64,000 nt of DNA from Ochotona curzoniae (taxonomy: Eukaryota > Chordata > Mammalia > Lagomorpha > Ochotonidae), in the NCBI RefSeq assembly GCF_017591425.1, contig NW_024465369.1, positions 27,571,001 through 27,635,000 of the forward strand. The letters run 5' to 3'. The position numbers and the translations under genes are program-made. Below are positions 47,480 to 60,249 of this stretch, one piece after another (position 1 is the stretch's first letter; each line of letters opens with the position of its first letter). The notes below the pieces were generated by a model. It worked only from the letters and a program-made list of their open reading frames with translations, had not been told where the DNA came from and did no database searches.

Positions 47480-47545
47480 CCTGGATACAGCATTTTATTT
47501 TCTAGGAAATGATTACATGCTTCTCAAAGCACAATGCTTAAACTA

Positions 47546-47889
47546 GAGAATGAGGTCTTTTCATAGCTTAAAAAAAAAACAAAGATTATTTGAACAGCAG
47601 AGTAACACACAGATAGACATATCTTCCACTCACTGGTTCACTCTCCAAATGACCACAACGTTCCAACTTGGATGAAACCAGGAGCCAAGAGCTTCTTTCA
47701 GGTTTCTCACATAGGTGTAAGAACCCAAGCACTTGGGTCTCCCTTTGCTGTTTCCCCAAATACATCATCAGGGAGATGGAATAGAAATGAAACAGACAAG
47801 ATTGGAACTGGCCCCATGTAGGATGCCTGCTTGTAGATGGTGGTTTAACTTGCTGTGCCACAGTGTCAGCCCTGAGAATAAGGTCTTTT
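47546..47889 (-). repeat. CSINE-type SINE with 16-bp target duplication
   Basis: SINE 47562-47873, flanked by gagaatgaggtctttt (47546) and gagaataaggtctttt (47874), one mismatch. Body: 'atcttccactcactggttca', 'aggagccaagagcttcttt', 'ggtttaacttgctgtgccac'. Confidence 0.88.
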
Positions 47890-48463
47890 ATTTTTAAAAG
47901 CATGTTATTTGAAGTGAAGACTACAGTTTGAAATGAGTTACCACAAAATCTGGTTTTTGAACCAAATTCAAATTCAAAATAATTTAGCAAATTAAGGCTA
48001 ATATTAGTGTTCAGGTTTCTATGACATTCTTTAATTTAGAGTTACTTTAAAAATGTAGGTGGAAGAATTGATAAAGTTGTCCTATTTTATTTCTTACATG
48101 ATAACTACAAATTAAAAAATCATTGAATATTTGAAGCTGGGTTAACTTCTGAATGAAATTTGAAAATGAAAGCTAGAAAACTACACATATAAACATACAC
48201 AGACACCTGCCTACCTATGTTGGGAAAGGACAGATTTATTCATCTCAATCAAATACACAATCTACAATCACAGTCTTCCGTGGGAGTCAAGGCAGCACAC
48301 AGGGACAACTGCAACTGACAGACTGTCTAAATGTCTCTGTATGAGATAAGGCCTGGGATTTCATCTCAGAAAGCCAAAGCCAAGTGTTCATCATCACTTT
48401 TACTAATATTTGCTATCAGGAACTTTACTTCACCTCCTCTGGGAGGAGTAAGAAGGTGAACAG
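47890..48463. other. Intergenic, nothing recognised
   Basis: AT-rich unique sequence. Confidence 0.45.
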
Positions 48464-48833
48464 AGGCTAGAACTGTTCTTTCTTTTATTTTTTTAAAAGA
48501 TTTATTTATTTATTATTGGAAAATCAGATATACAGAGAGAAAAAGAGACAGAAAGATCTTTCATCTGTTGATTTACTCCCCAAGTTGTGGCAAAGGTCAG
48601 AGCTGAGCCGATCCAAAGCCAGGAGCCAAGAGCTTCTTCTGGATCTCGCTCCTGGGTGCAGGGTCCCAAGATTTTGGACCATCCTCCACTGCTTTCTCAG
48701 GCCACAAGCAGGGAGCTGGATGGGAAGTGGGGCCATCAAGATACGAATTGGCACCCGTATGGGATCCTGGCGCATACAAAGGGAGGGCTTTAACCACTTA
48801 GCTGTCGTGCTGGGCCCAAGGCTAGAACTGTTC
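48464..48833 (-). repeat. CSINE-type SINE with 15-bp target duplication
   Basis: SINE 48479-48818, flanked by exact aggctagaactgttc at 48464-48478 and 48819-48833. Body: 'gatttatttatttattattg', 'gatctttcatctgttgattt', 'cacccgtatgggatcctgg', head 'gctgtcgtgctgggccc'. Confidence 0.94.
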
Positions 48834-48914
48834 ATTCTACACTTTCCCCCCTGAAAAAATGGAATTGGGTTAGAAATTTCCTCTGTGAAAACATAAGAGT
48901 GCATGCATGTGCTA

Positions 48915-49010
48915 TGTGTGTGTGTGTGTGAGAGAGAGAGATATATTATTTTCTTTCTACATATATGTATATTTACTACATTAGCATATATATGTATATA
49001 CAGGCAAACA
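48915..49010. repeat. TG/GA/TA compound microsatellite
   Basis: (TG)n then (AG)n then interrupted (TA)n. Confidence 0.75.
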
Positions 49011-49071
49011 CACATGGATACCTTACAAGGTTCATGAAAAAAATCAAAAAATAAGTTTATTTTGGCATAGA

Positions 49072-49370
49072 ACATTGATTTAGAGAGAGGGAGAAATACC
49101 TTTCACTCACTGATTAACTGTTTCAATGTTCGGCAGCAGGTACGGTTGGGCCATGTGGAAGCCAGGAGCCAGGCATTCCAACCAGGTTTCCTGGATAGGT
49201 GGAAGGGATCTACATACTTAAACCATCACCTGCTGCTTTCCATTCCACGCATTAGAAGGAAGCTAGATTAAAAAGCAAAGTATCCAGGACTTGAAGTGGA
49301 AACACCCAAATGGAACCTGGGCATTCCAGCAGCAATTCCCACTGCACCAAAAATTCACTCCCCTGTTAGT
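49072..49370 (-). repeat. Old CSINE-type SINE
   Basis: 'gatttagagagagggag', 'gccaggagccaggcattcc', 'catcacctgctgctttcc', 'ggacttgaagtggaaacac', 'cattccagcagcaattcc' head. Confidence 0.65.
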
Positions 49371-50969
49371 AACTTTAGAGTATAAATAATTCATGTGTAC
49401 TACTAATGGTGTTTGAACTAAGCCCTTACTGAGTGATACCTACACTTATAACTGTTATATCATTTCCTCTTGGAGTATTTTTAAAGTAAGCTACAGTAAC
49501 ATAAAAATAGCTTACATGTAAGTTGCTGTTTTATTAACCTTATTAAACGTACAGTTACACACTTTTTCCCATTTGCATTCTCTGCTGACAAATACAGGTC
49601 ACCATAGATTTTTCTAGACAAAGTAACTGTGATTTGAATTTAATAAGACTATTGAACAGACAAAAAAGTTATTTCTATTTCACCCAGTCAAATATAAGTA
49701 TACTATTTAACATCATTGGCTGTTGTTTTCACTTTCAATCTCTTTTTAAATTCTAGCTAAATTAATTTTGCATTTTGTAATAAAAATAAGACTTTTGTGT
49801 AAAATATAAACTTGAACAAGTTGTTTATTTCTCTTTGTGTTTGAACCATTCTTAATTTTAATAAATTTGTTAGCTTGTGCTTTCCTTTCCGTAAACAATT
49901 GCAGTTATTTTATAAATACTATCCTTATGTGTTACTTTAGTTAAAAGTTAGAACAGTTTTGTTATAATGTTAATTCATTATTCTTATTGCTAAGGATGAT
50001 TTTCTTTCATATGAAAAAAATGAATTATATTGAAGCAATAGCAGCTTTGTTTTCATTGGACCATAAAAGAAATACATGGCTTTTCTCAAAACAGCCCTTT
50101 GATCTTTTTCAATTTTATTTAAGCAAATAAATGAAAAAGAATGTCCTTATTGTCTCAAATGTTATTGTGTCGGGGTGTGTGTGTGTGTAGGGGTCTCTTT
50201 CATTTTTCCCTTTCAGTGCCCTAGGTCGTTGGAGCTCCTCATTGTGTTCCTGCTTGCTCCCAGCTCGCCCTGCTGTTTCTGTTCTGAGGAGGAGTGCCCC
50301 CACGTCTCCATGACAACAGTGCGTCCCCTGGGAAGCTGCTCACAGCTACAGACCTTCTGAGAGGCTGGTGGGGAGCCATTTCTAAGCAAATTCTCATCTC
50401 ATTCCCTCTGCCATTGCGTTTTGCCAAATCGTGTCTCTGTTTAACTGTATTGCTACATAATGGTGCCACCCAAATGTCACACATCCAAAAATGATATTTA
50501 ATAAACAAAAGGGTCATACCATGAGAATTTTTCTAGCAGTTGGCCTATGGTTTTGTATGGCTTACCCGTTTTATATGAACTTTTACTTTGTACTTCTGCA
50601 GTTACTTGAAATAATTAAAATATTCACGATCATTACAAGCCAGACACTCCCTTACATTTGTGATACAGTATTTGTAAGAAGAAAGTTTCCTCCTTGCTTG
50701 TGCCTAAACAAACTGACTAGTGAAATTTAAAAATTATGAAATTTAAAAATATTTTGATATTAGGCAACATAGATATGCACAATACATATAAAATCCCAAA
50801 TTTACCAGGTTATAACTGCTACAAAAATCAGCATTTTTTTAAACACATGGTTGTTGTTTTTAAAACTCTATTCTTGATAGGCTTGTCAATACTCTTGAGG
50901 AACAGTGGTTTTTCTACTTACTACCTGATGAATTATTTATTTAGTGGAAGTTTGTGATTATATAGTAAA
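49371..50969. other. Intergenic, 1.6 kb unique sequence
   Basis: No gene. (TG)n at 50175-50190. 50160-50400 is GC-richer and unique ('tccatgacaacagtgcgtcc'), a possible small regulatory patch. Confidence 0.45.
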
Positions 50970-51120
50970 TTGAAAGTATGTCATTGCAAAAATGAAAAGA
51001 AAGAGGGGAAGAGTGGGAATGATAGAGGGAAGAAGGGTGGATGCTTTAAAACAGCACATGTGACATACATGAAATTTGTTCCCTTTATGTAAGTAAAAGG
51101 AGTAATAGTAATAAAGGAAT
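50970..51120 (+). mobile_element. Probable L1 3' end
   Basis: A purine tract ('aagaaagaggggaagagtgg', 'agagggaagaagggtgg') then 'gacatacatgaaatttgttc' + 'cctttatgtaagtaaaag' resembles an older lagomorph L1 3' UTR and tail. Confidence 0.5.
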
Positions 51121-52523
51121 TTTCAGATGTGCTGTGACTGTTCCTGGGATAGACAGTGAGCAGCTGCAATTACCTTCTCGTACTTCTCTCTACTCTCCTG
51201 CAGGCTCCTCTAGCTTCGTGGCTTCAGCCAGCATCCTGAATCAGATGAATAACCATTTGCTTCAAGGATGTCTTGGGCCCTGCCTCAGCCTGGATGAAGA
51301 CTTAACCAAGACTGAGTTTAGACAAGCTAATACTGCGTTTCCCAGAATTCTGTAACACTGGCTTGGGTTTGTCCAGCACACCTAATATGAATGGCAGCCA
51401 TGTTGTTTAGTGTTTGCTTTCTGCACCAGGCTTGGGGCCCTAGACAATGTGCTAAGTTGCCCCAGCTGCTCTTTACCTTGTAGCACATGGTAGGGCTGGG
51501 GAACTTTCAGTTCTTTAACTCCTGCCATGGCTTCTGCTTCAAGTTCTGGGTCAAAGCAGTATTGTTGCAATCCTAGAAAATTGATGGCAATTTCTCTGTA
51601 TGGATTTCAGTTCTTTGCATTGTGATATTAAATTAGGACTGACTGTCTTGGCATCAAAAAATGGAATAAATGTAAAATTTGATCCATTTGAAAATAAGGA
51701 CAACGATGGTCCAAAACACATGCTTTTGTACACCACACATACTCACATGCAGTACATGTGAGGTGTCTCCTTCCCACCTCAGCTTGGTTAATTAAATGTA
51801 GACAATGAGTGATGGGAATTTAGATAAAGGTTGCTTTGTCTCACTGTTTTAAACATAGCTGTACTTGCATCTAGGTATACGTTGCTTAGCTTAGCCTCGT
51901 GTAACACAAGACATTGTCAATTTGCTTTGCCAAGGATGGCAGCCAAACTCACACTTGCCTGCAATGACACGCACTCCAAAATTGTTCTTGTTTTCAGCAA
52001 GTCCCCAACTATTCCATTATTGTAACTCAGCTAAAATTATTTTAGAGATAATCTACTGAAATAATAGGGAAGGTATTTTGTTTCATTTTCAAAGGCAAAG
52101 GAAAGCTTTGCTAGATATCACCCTGGCCAACAATTATTTTGCTTTTAGAGTCTGGAATATGTTGCTCCATTCTCTTCTAACCTGTAGCATTTCTAGTTCT
52201 AATTCTCTTTTTTAAATTAAATAAGTGAAATTTTCTTTTCATCTTACGAATACCAACATTGGAAATAAAAAATAATTGCAATTTCTGGAATGTTCAAACT
52301 AGGATACACAGCACATTATCTAATTTAATCCTATTAAAATATTGTTCTTGTTTTGTTGATGAGAAAATCAAATTTATAGAGTAGCTAGTTTAAGTAATCA
52401 TGTTACTGGGAATTTGAAACCTTTATTTCTTTGAATCCGTATATTGTTTTTTCACTAACTCTTGTGGATTGTAAAACAAGTAAAGATATCAAATGGGACT
52501 GTGGTGCTTGTTGATCACTATAG
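51121..52523. other. Intergenic, no supported gene
   Basis: 51170-51560 is less AT-rich and carries short open frames without homology; it may be an old LTR. The rest is AT-rich unique DNA. Confidence 0.4.
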
Positions 52524-55490
52524 TCAGTGGTGCATTAAGTTTGTGATTGTGGAGTGGATTGTATAAAAACTAATGAAAGAAAGGAAGATGATGGGGAAGG
52601 AGAGAAAAATGATTGTCATAATTACATTTACGGTTTGGGCCTTGGGGTTGGGGCAAATGCAGCTCCCTGCAGAATGGTGGAGTGGGGGGTGCCCCAGCCA
52701 GGCTGGAGCCAATGCTGGGGACAGGGCCAAAGCCACTGCCGAAAGACAGTGACTGAGTCTTAGGCTTTGGGCAGCCAATGCACCAAGTGGTGCCAAGCTC
52801 TGCCTGCTGGTGCCTGGCAGCAAACTCTGAGGTTTTTAGGATATGTAATTGATGCCTAGGGACACCCATGAATAAAGCCAGTGTTATTGTATGTGAGGGA
52901 GGAATTATCAGTGACTCCCAGTAACGGGGTCCCAGAACTTTCCGGCAAGCGTGGGGACTGAGACTTGATTGTTTAGAGGGGAGTGTCTATAAGATCTATT
53001 TGGGCCAGACTGATTCACCAGCCCAATTAAGAATCTTGAGATGGGCTCTTAGCATAGAGCATCACTGACTGCAACATACCAGTCCACACCAAAGCAATGG
53101 ATGGGGGCCTGTCTGACAGGGCTAAGTACCAGTACCTGAATGGGTGGTAGAATAGTGGACTGGTCACACTTGGCAGGTTCAAGACACTAACCAGCATGTG
53201 AAAAAACTAGATCTGGGGGTACACTCTATGGGGAAAGTGTGGGCCCAACCCTGTGGAAAAACAAGTCCCATAGGTTAGCTCGCGTGTTGGGGTGGTGATG
53301 GACTGAGCTATGTGTGACGATGGAGCCTGCCATCACTTTTGGGTAAAGGAACTGATAGCAGTTTAGGCAGGTCAAGGCAGCAGCACCCGAAAGTGCATCC
53401 TAAAATAGAATGTGTGGTGGGCCATCTGCAACTGGAAGGGGGCAGATCGGGCAGGGCCAAGCAAACCTCAACTCACAAGAAAGAACAGAAATCAGGATGG
53501 AGCACATGTCATGCCGAACTAGGCTGTTACACCGACTGGTCTGCATGAGCCAGGGATACTAGGCCACAGCATCAAAGGCAAAGGCTGAGACAGGTGAGGG
53601 GCTAACCCAACTGGGTCAGAGCAACCACAGGCATATATGTAATCTAGGGCTGGCAATAGACTTGGTTGGGGAGCTGTGAGAGTACATCCTTGCTGGGTTG
53701 GGGTTTCCATGGGAGAGTGTGGGGGCCGGACAGGGGGCTGTGTTCTGGTCTGGATATGGCTGAAATCTCCCTTGGCACAAGTGTGGACTGGGGCTGGGTG
53801 CACCTAACCGGACTGAATGCCAGCACCATCTAGTGTTTTGGAGAACCTGGGTAGATGTAGGAAGGACTAGGCTGGGTCTCTGCCCCTACTGAGCCATGTG
53901 TGAGTAGTGTCTGGGTCTGGCACTAGGAGCTTGGGTGGGCTGAAACATCTTACAGTAAGAACTTGAATGAACTGAAGGTCAGCAATGAGGGCTGACCCAT
54001 GGAACCACTAGTATGTGCAAGAACTTGCATAGGGAGAGGTTCTGATGGAGCAGCTTGGGAAACTCCTTTGTCGAGACACACTCCCTACAGGTGAGCACAA
54101 GAACCACAGCAAGGAACAACCCAGACCAGGCCAAAGAAAGATACCCACCAGCATACATATGGCATAGTTGTGACACAGACCAGTCTGAACCCATTCACAT
54201 CACCCACTGGCGAATCTGAGCACCAGAATAGAGTGTGGGTCGGGCCAAGTTCAGTTGTGACACAAACCAGTGCACATTACAGAATGCTAAGGTGGGGTGA
54301 GCCATACCAGATGTAGCCACAGCACCCAAGCAGCACATGTCAGAATCAGGGAGGGAGGAAGCAAAGCCAGCAGGGGGAATGTGGGCTCCCCTGCTGGACA
54401 ACCACTCCCCCTGCAGAGCGTGAATTGGAATGGGGTCAGACCAGACCAGGCAAGGATACAACACCTGTTGGCCTCATATGAGCTAGATCAGGGAAGGGCG
54501 AGGTTGGACTGACTGTTCTGACTGGTGCAAGCAAATATTAGAGTGGGTGAGGATTGATTGGGCTTTGTTGCAGCATCAGTTGGCAGGGGCTGGCACTAGG
54601 AGCTTGATCTGTCAAAGTAAACTCCAGAACCACCTGGAGAGTGTATAATCCGGCACTGGGAGTGGCCTAGTAGGGAAATGGTGGGCACCTCCCTCTTGGG
54701 TAACCACTCTCACTGGAGAGCACAAAAACCAAGACTAGGGCAGGGGTGGGTATGCAGAAAGGCACCCGCCAGTTTGTGTGTGGGCTGAATAGTAGGGTTG
54801 ATTGGGTTGAGCTAGGCTTCAATGTCCATTGACATGTATGAGAGTTAAATGAGATGTGGGAGAGACTGAACAAGCCTGCAGTATATACTGGCAAGCATGG
54901 GAACCAGGGTAGGGGGCAGGCCTGGTGAGGGTTATGGGGAGTCGCCCCATATAGGCTGCAGCTCTGACTGGTTTACGTGAGGGCAGAGTATGAAGTGGAC
55001 AGGAACAGGCTGGACTTCAACATCCGTTGGTTTGTGTGGAAGACAGGGCTGGAAACAGAACTGACCCAGCAATTGCAATGACCAGCATGTGCATAAGCTG
55101 ATGGGGCTAAGGACTGTGCCAGACCCTGTACTGGTAAGCACACATAAGAATCAGGTCTGGGATCCCCTCAGACGAAGTTTCTTTGGAGATCCCTCCAACT
55201 GCAATGCTGACCTCTGAACTCCAACCATGAAGAGACTATGTCAGCCAGTGGATTCTGAAGAGGTTTCATTGTGCTTGGAATGGCGAGATTGGCAGCATTT
55301 CAGAACTGTTGAACTATCAAAACTGCTTGAGCAGGACCCTCTGAGCATACCTCACATCAGGGACCTGGGATGGGTGGGAGGCTGGGTGAGATTTCTCCCT
55401 TTATTTCTCCCCTGACTCCAGATACAGGGAAAAAATGATGATATTAGTGTGGAAACAATGGTATTACCCACTTAAAAAAAGAATTACGTT
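52524..55490 (+). repeat. GC-rich interspersed repeat, long copy with degenerate internal direct repeats
   Basis: About 2.9 kb, much GC-richer than its flanks on both sides. No long ORF in any frame (the longest is about 100 codons). Internal direct repeats: a 'ctcc..aaccactc..ctg(c/g)agagc' box recurs at about 54060, 54390, 54695 and 55115. A 'gactggtttgtgtgagag' type box recurs at about 53530, 54515, 54765, 54960 and 55030. Shorter collinear copies on the other strand are at 2393-3258 and 11891-12600. The right end runs into 'acttaaaaaaag'. Could be a noncoding part of a lagomorph L1, an ERV internal region, or its own retroposon; I cannot decide. Confidence 0.6.
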
Positions 55491-55659
55491 TATATGATAT
55501 ATTCTCTTTTTAATAGCAAACGGTAAATAAGAAAATTTCCTGGTCTACATAATTTCTCTGTATTTGCAATTAAATGACAGATGACCTCTATGTTTGGGAC
55601 CATGGATAATATGGAATTAATCCTGTGTGTTTTCCATGTGGCTCTTTTAATCTCTCTCT

Positions 55660-55989
55660 TCTTTTTTTTAAGATTTATTTATTTTTATTGGAAAGGCAGA
55701 TTTACAGATAGAAGAGATAGGGAGATAAAGATCTCTCATCCACTGTTCAATCCCCAAATGGCCACAGTGGTCAAAGCTGAGCTGATCCAAAGCCAGGAAC
55801 CAGGAACTTCTTCTGGGTCTCCCACATGGGTGTCATGTTCTAGGACTTGGGTCATCCTTTTCAGTCTCCTGGGCCACAAGGAGGGGGTTAAATAGGAAGT
55901 GGAGCAGCAGGACAATGAACCAGCACCTGTAATGGATCCTGGATCATGCAAGGCAAGGATTTAGCCACTAGGCTACATCGACAGACCCC
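55660..55989 (-). repeat. CSINE-type SINE, full length
   Basis: 'aagatttatttatttttatt', 'agatctctcatccactgttc', 'aacttcttctgggtctccc', 'ggatcctggatcatgcaagg', 'gccactaggctacatcgaca' head. Confidence 0.92.
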
Positions 55990-56104
55990 ATCATTATTTC
56001 TATTTTAAGCTCTCTTTATTTATTTAATGGCATTAAACTTTCTTTAATTCTATATCATTTGTAGGTATATCTCCCCCTCTCCAGCTAATTTCATTCATTT
56101 TTAA

Positions 56105-56280
56105 TTTTTAACTTTTATTTATTTATTGTTAATAACATTGTATTATGTGATACAGTTTTATAGGCACTGGGATTCCCCCCACCCCTCCCACAACCCTCCC
56201 CCCATGGTGAATTCCTCCACCTTGCTGCATAATCACAGTTGAAGTTCAGTTGGGATTCCTTCATTGCAAGCATATACAAA
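56105..56280 (-). mobile_element. Lagomorph L1 3' end
   Basis: The reverse complement is collinear with 25970-26135: 'gcagcaaggtggagg', purine tract, 'gtgcctataaaactgtatca' and an AATAAA-rich tail. By eye about 90% identical. Confidence 0.9.
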
Positions 56281-58147
56281 CAAAATTTTATTTTGTTTTC
56301 TCATTTCCTTATCATTTTTCATAATATAAGTTCATACTTCTTGTACTTTGTGAAACTCTTGAGAGCTAGCTGGCTTGATGTGTGGGTTCTCAGCAAAAAT
56401 ATCTGTGTATTTCAAAGACCTCTAATCATTTACATCTAAGTGAAATTTTTGATTTGAAATGCTTTGTACTAAGCTGATAATAGGAATTTTGGCTTGAAAT
56501 CAGGTGTGTGAGTGGTATCAGTATGAACTTTAAGCAAAGTTTTTCCACAAATCCCTCATAAAATTTTGTTGCTAGGTTTATTTTTTCTTACTTCTTAATT
56601 AAGGTGTAATCTTTTGCTCCTGAACTTCTGCAGCATCTTTAACCCATTCACAGGTTGGAACCTTTGTCCTCTTCCCCCTTGTGCAAACAAAGCAAGTCAG
56701 GTCACTGGAGTTAGCAGAAACCTAGGGAAAAACAGCCTCTGACTTCAGTGCTGGGTTACCTTTCCCCAACAGCCCCAGAAAATTCACTTGTATTCTTCTG
56801 AATTAAAATGACCTTTTAAAACATTTTTTCTCTTAGTTATTTTATGGTAGGATAGTTTTTGGCTGAAGGTTACATTGTCTGCTTAAGTTATAAGCAGGTT
56901 ACTAGTGTAACTGAATTAAAATGTAGAATGTCTCCCCATTAAGACAGCGAAATGAAACCTGGCTGTGGAAAATATTTCTGATATTACACAACTGATTAGC
57001 CTATTTTTTCCCCGAGAGAAATAATGCAAGGTTTTTGATGTGATGTTTTTTGTTAGGTAATCCACATTACTTGTATACCACAGTGACAGGATATACAGTA
57101 ATGATAAAGTTTTTTTTGGATCTTACTACCGATTTCTAAGACCAGTTATCTGGATATGGATGCTAATATAATTTATTGCACATTTCCAGTAGGAATAGAA
57201 AATTTTACTGGTATTTTAATTTCATGTGCAAATATTTTAGTGTGATTGTCCAAGAAGTAATAATAGTAGCATTGTATCTTAGTACTGAGAGTCACATTAT
57301 CTTCTAGTCCTTGGTTATTCTGGCAGGAGGAGGAAGAGACTCAGGTCTGCAGCTTGGATGTTCTACAGCCTACCAGAAGAGATAAATGTGTGGAGGATTA
57401 TTACAGCAATGTGATAATCATCATACATGAAGAAACCCATGAAGCATCTTGAGGGACCATGACATTGGAGTCAGTTTTAGGAAGGCGAGTTATTTTTTCT
57501 TCTTTTCAGATAAAAAGCAGAGCATCCCAAACACAGCTACCAAGTGCGAAAGGGGGAGAGCTATCTAAGCATTTGTGTAATCAGAGATTGTGTGAGTTGA
57601 GAAGTGGGAAGGTGTCAGTCATAAACTGATAATGATAGAAGATAGCAGTGGGTTTTATGAGGTGCAGATTTTCAGGCTACTTCTGATTCCATGATATGAA
57701 AGGGAAGTGAATTTTCTAGGCACAGGGCTGCTGGCATGTTTGGAAGCATTTAGGCTTGTGCCTTACTGTGTCAAACAACAGCATCCTGGAAGAAAAAAAA
57801 TGTTTTGCAAAGAAGAGGCAAGACAAGAAGTAGCAAAAACAGAAGGAACTACCGGAGTCAGAAATTATACAAGGTTGAACATATCAAAGCATGAAATCCT
57901 TTATCTGAAATAGAATGCTCTAGGTATTATTATAAAAGCTTGAATTATTGCTGTTATTCATTAATAATAACAAAAACTGTACTCTAGACAATCTAAGATT
58001 TAAGTCCAAGTTCTTGAGACGTGGAAAATGATATTGAAAATGGAGTATACTTGTGATCTGAAACAACTTTACAAATGACTAGTGAATTATTGACTTTACT
58101 ATATTCTATTATATATCAGATACTGTCTTTGAGGAATCTTTATTATT
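56281..58147. other. Intergenic, 1.9 kb unique sequence
   Basis: No gene or repeat recognised. 56640-56780 is GC-richer. Confidence 0.45.
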
Positions 58148-58440
58148 AGGGTTGGCATAGTGGTGTAAATCCTCTACCCGGAGCGCCAAGGTCCCGTATG
58201 GGTTCCAGTTCTGGTTTTGGCTGCACTACTTCCTATCCAGCTTCCTGCTTATGGCCTAGGAAAGCTGCCGAGGGTGGCCCTTTCACACACATGAGAAACA
58301 GGGAGAAGCTCCTGGCTTCCTGCTTCTGAAAACTTCAGATCAGGCTATTGCAGCCATTTAGGGAGTAAACCAGTGGATGGAAGTTTTCCTCTATCTGTGT
58401 AAAATCTGCCTTTCAAGTAAAAATCTTTTTTTTTTTAAAT
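58148..58440 (+). repeat. CSINE-type SINE
   Basis: 'gggttggcatagtggtgtaa' head, 'aaggtcccgtatgggttcca', 'cttatggcctaggaaagc', 'gagaagctcctggcttcc', 'ctgcctttcaagtaaaaa' tail. Confidence 0.9.
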
Positions 58441-59205
58441 GTACCATTGTAAAGGAGAGATTATAACTACTTTTATTCAAAGCAATCCTTCCCATGTGAT
58501 ATAAAAGCTTTGAGCGTATTTTTTTCCTAATGAGACTGAAGATTGGCATTATGTTCTAACCTATTTAATGCTATCTGAGTACTTTTTAAAAGTATATTTA
58601 CAATAGGCATACTGATCAATAAGTATTCCCCATGGATAGGAAACTATTTACTGTTAACAGGCAATTTGATTTTTGAAAGTAATATTTTGAAATTAAAGAT
58701 ATTCTTTACCTTTGAAACTCACATTCAGCATTTACTATCAGCAGAAGAGGAACTTGAGGGGCAAAATTTGATTTTCCTGAGTTGTGTGGCTAACGGGATG
58801 CCAAAATTGAAGCTAAAAGCCAAGTGTCAGAACTTTTGTTCCTTTTTAGCATTTTTTTCTTTGTACAAAAATGTTGAGTTTGACCTTTCTTATGATTATA
58901 ACTGAATAGTTAGACATGAACAAATATGATTTTGCTCTTGTGAAATATCTTAGCTATTTGAAAATTAATAAAATGTATCCACACATATATTTAAAATACA
59001 GAATATTAATTTTATTTCCCCACAATGATTTTTCTTCATAAAAATAAACCATTTAATATCATTTATTAGTGAATTTTAGTTTCATTAATAACTTGTTCTT
59101 TTGTCTATCAATGTGACTGATTCTATCATTATATATATATATGTATGCACATACACACACATTTGTGGAAGTAGTTATTTTAAGAATCTTTTAAAGTACA
59201 AAATC
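58441..59205. other. Intergenic; TA/CA microsatellite at 59134
   Basis: No gene. A (TA)n(CA)n tract is at 59131-59161. Confidence 0.5.
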
Positions 59206-59540
59206 AGGGCCCAGCACAATAGCCTAGCAGCTAAACTCTTGTCTTGCATCTGCCAGGATCCCATGTGGGTGCTGGTTTGTATCTTGGCAGCTCCATTTCT
59301 CACTCATTTCTCTGCTTGTGGCCTTGGGAAAGCAGCAGAGGATGGTCCAACACTGTGGGACCCTGCAACCATGTGGGAGACACAGATGCACCTGGCTCTT
59401 GGCTTTAGATTGGCTCAGTTCTGGCTGTCTGGCCACTTGGAGTGTGAAACAGCAGTTGAAAGATCTTTCTCTCTGTATTTCCTTCTCTCTGCATATTTGC
59501 TTATGCAATAAACAAATAAAATAAAATAAACTTTTAAAAT
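59206..59540 (+). repeat. CSINE-type SINE, full length
   Basis: 'ggcccagcacaatagcctag' head, 'ccaggatcccatgtgggtgc', 'tggccttgggaaagcagc', 'ggaccctgcaaccatgtgg', an 'ataaaataaaataaa' tail. Confidence 0.93.
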
Positions 59541-59867
59541 TGCATAATCAACTGCTATTCTGAATAGTATTTTCTGAATATCCTATAGCTAGATAGCCAT
59601 ATTTTGAAAAGCATTTTCTCTTCAACTAAATACTCTTACAACTGTTTTGGTAGATTTTCATTTGGATCTATAATGGATACCAATTAATTAATTAACAATT
59701 TTACAATGGGATGTATATTCAAAAGCAATACTTCTCAATAGTATCAATGGAATCTTTTAATTGACGTGAGGCAAAAAAGTCACTGAATTCTGATTAGCCA
59801 CCTTATATAATTTAGATCTAGGTTAACTTAAAATATTTATATTTATGACCAAGTTATATTTTATTAT

Positions 59868-60040
59868 TTTTTTAAATTATTTTTTATTATTATTTTATGA
59901 TACAGTTCCATAGGCTCTGGGATTTCCCATCCCTCTCCCCAAGTTCCACCCCCTCCACTGATTTTCCCTTTAGTATTATAATTGGTGGTCCTTCATGAGC
60001 AGTCATAAGTTCACCATGCTGCTCTATGTTATATTTTAAA
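59868..60040 (-). mobile_element. Lagomorph L1 3' end
   Basis: A T-rich tail, 'tatgatacagttccataggc', 'tctgggatttcccatccctc', C-rich tract, then 'agtcataagttcaccatgct'. Confidence 0.85.
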
Positions 60041-60249
60041 ATTTGCTTTATAATTTGGAGTTTTCACTGAGAAAAATGTATAAATTCAAGGCACTCTTAA
60101 GATAAAGTTAATTATAAATTTTCAATAATGGTACCATTAATAATTTATGTACAAATAAGGGTTCACAGGGTGAAATTAAGGGAAAAACATAACATTTGTT
60201 AGCTCTCAATAGTTCAGATGATGGCATCAGTTACATTGACGGTGATAAC

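Noticed and set aside
48524..49075. 183-codon minus-strand frame
   Set aside because: Composed of a SINE plus TG/TA microsatellite translation (repeated His/Thr and Ile/Tyr), not a gene.
53822..53836. CTCF-like match on the minus strand
   Set aside because: It lacks a key C of the core and lies inside the GC-rich repeat.
52524..55490. GC-rich block as a CpG island or promoter
   Set aside because: CpGs are few despite high G+C, and the block aligns with other copies in the window, so it is a repeat.
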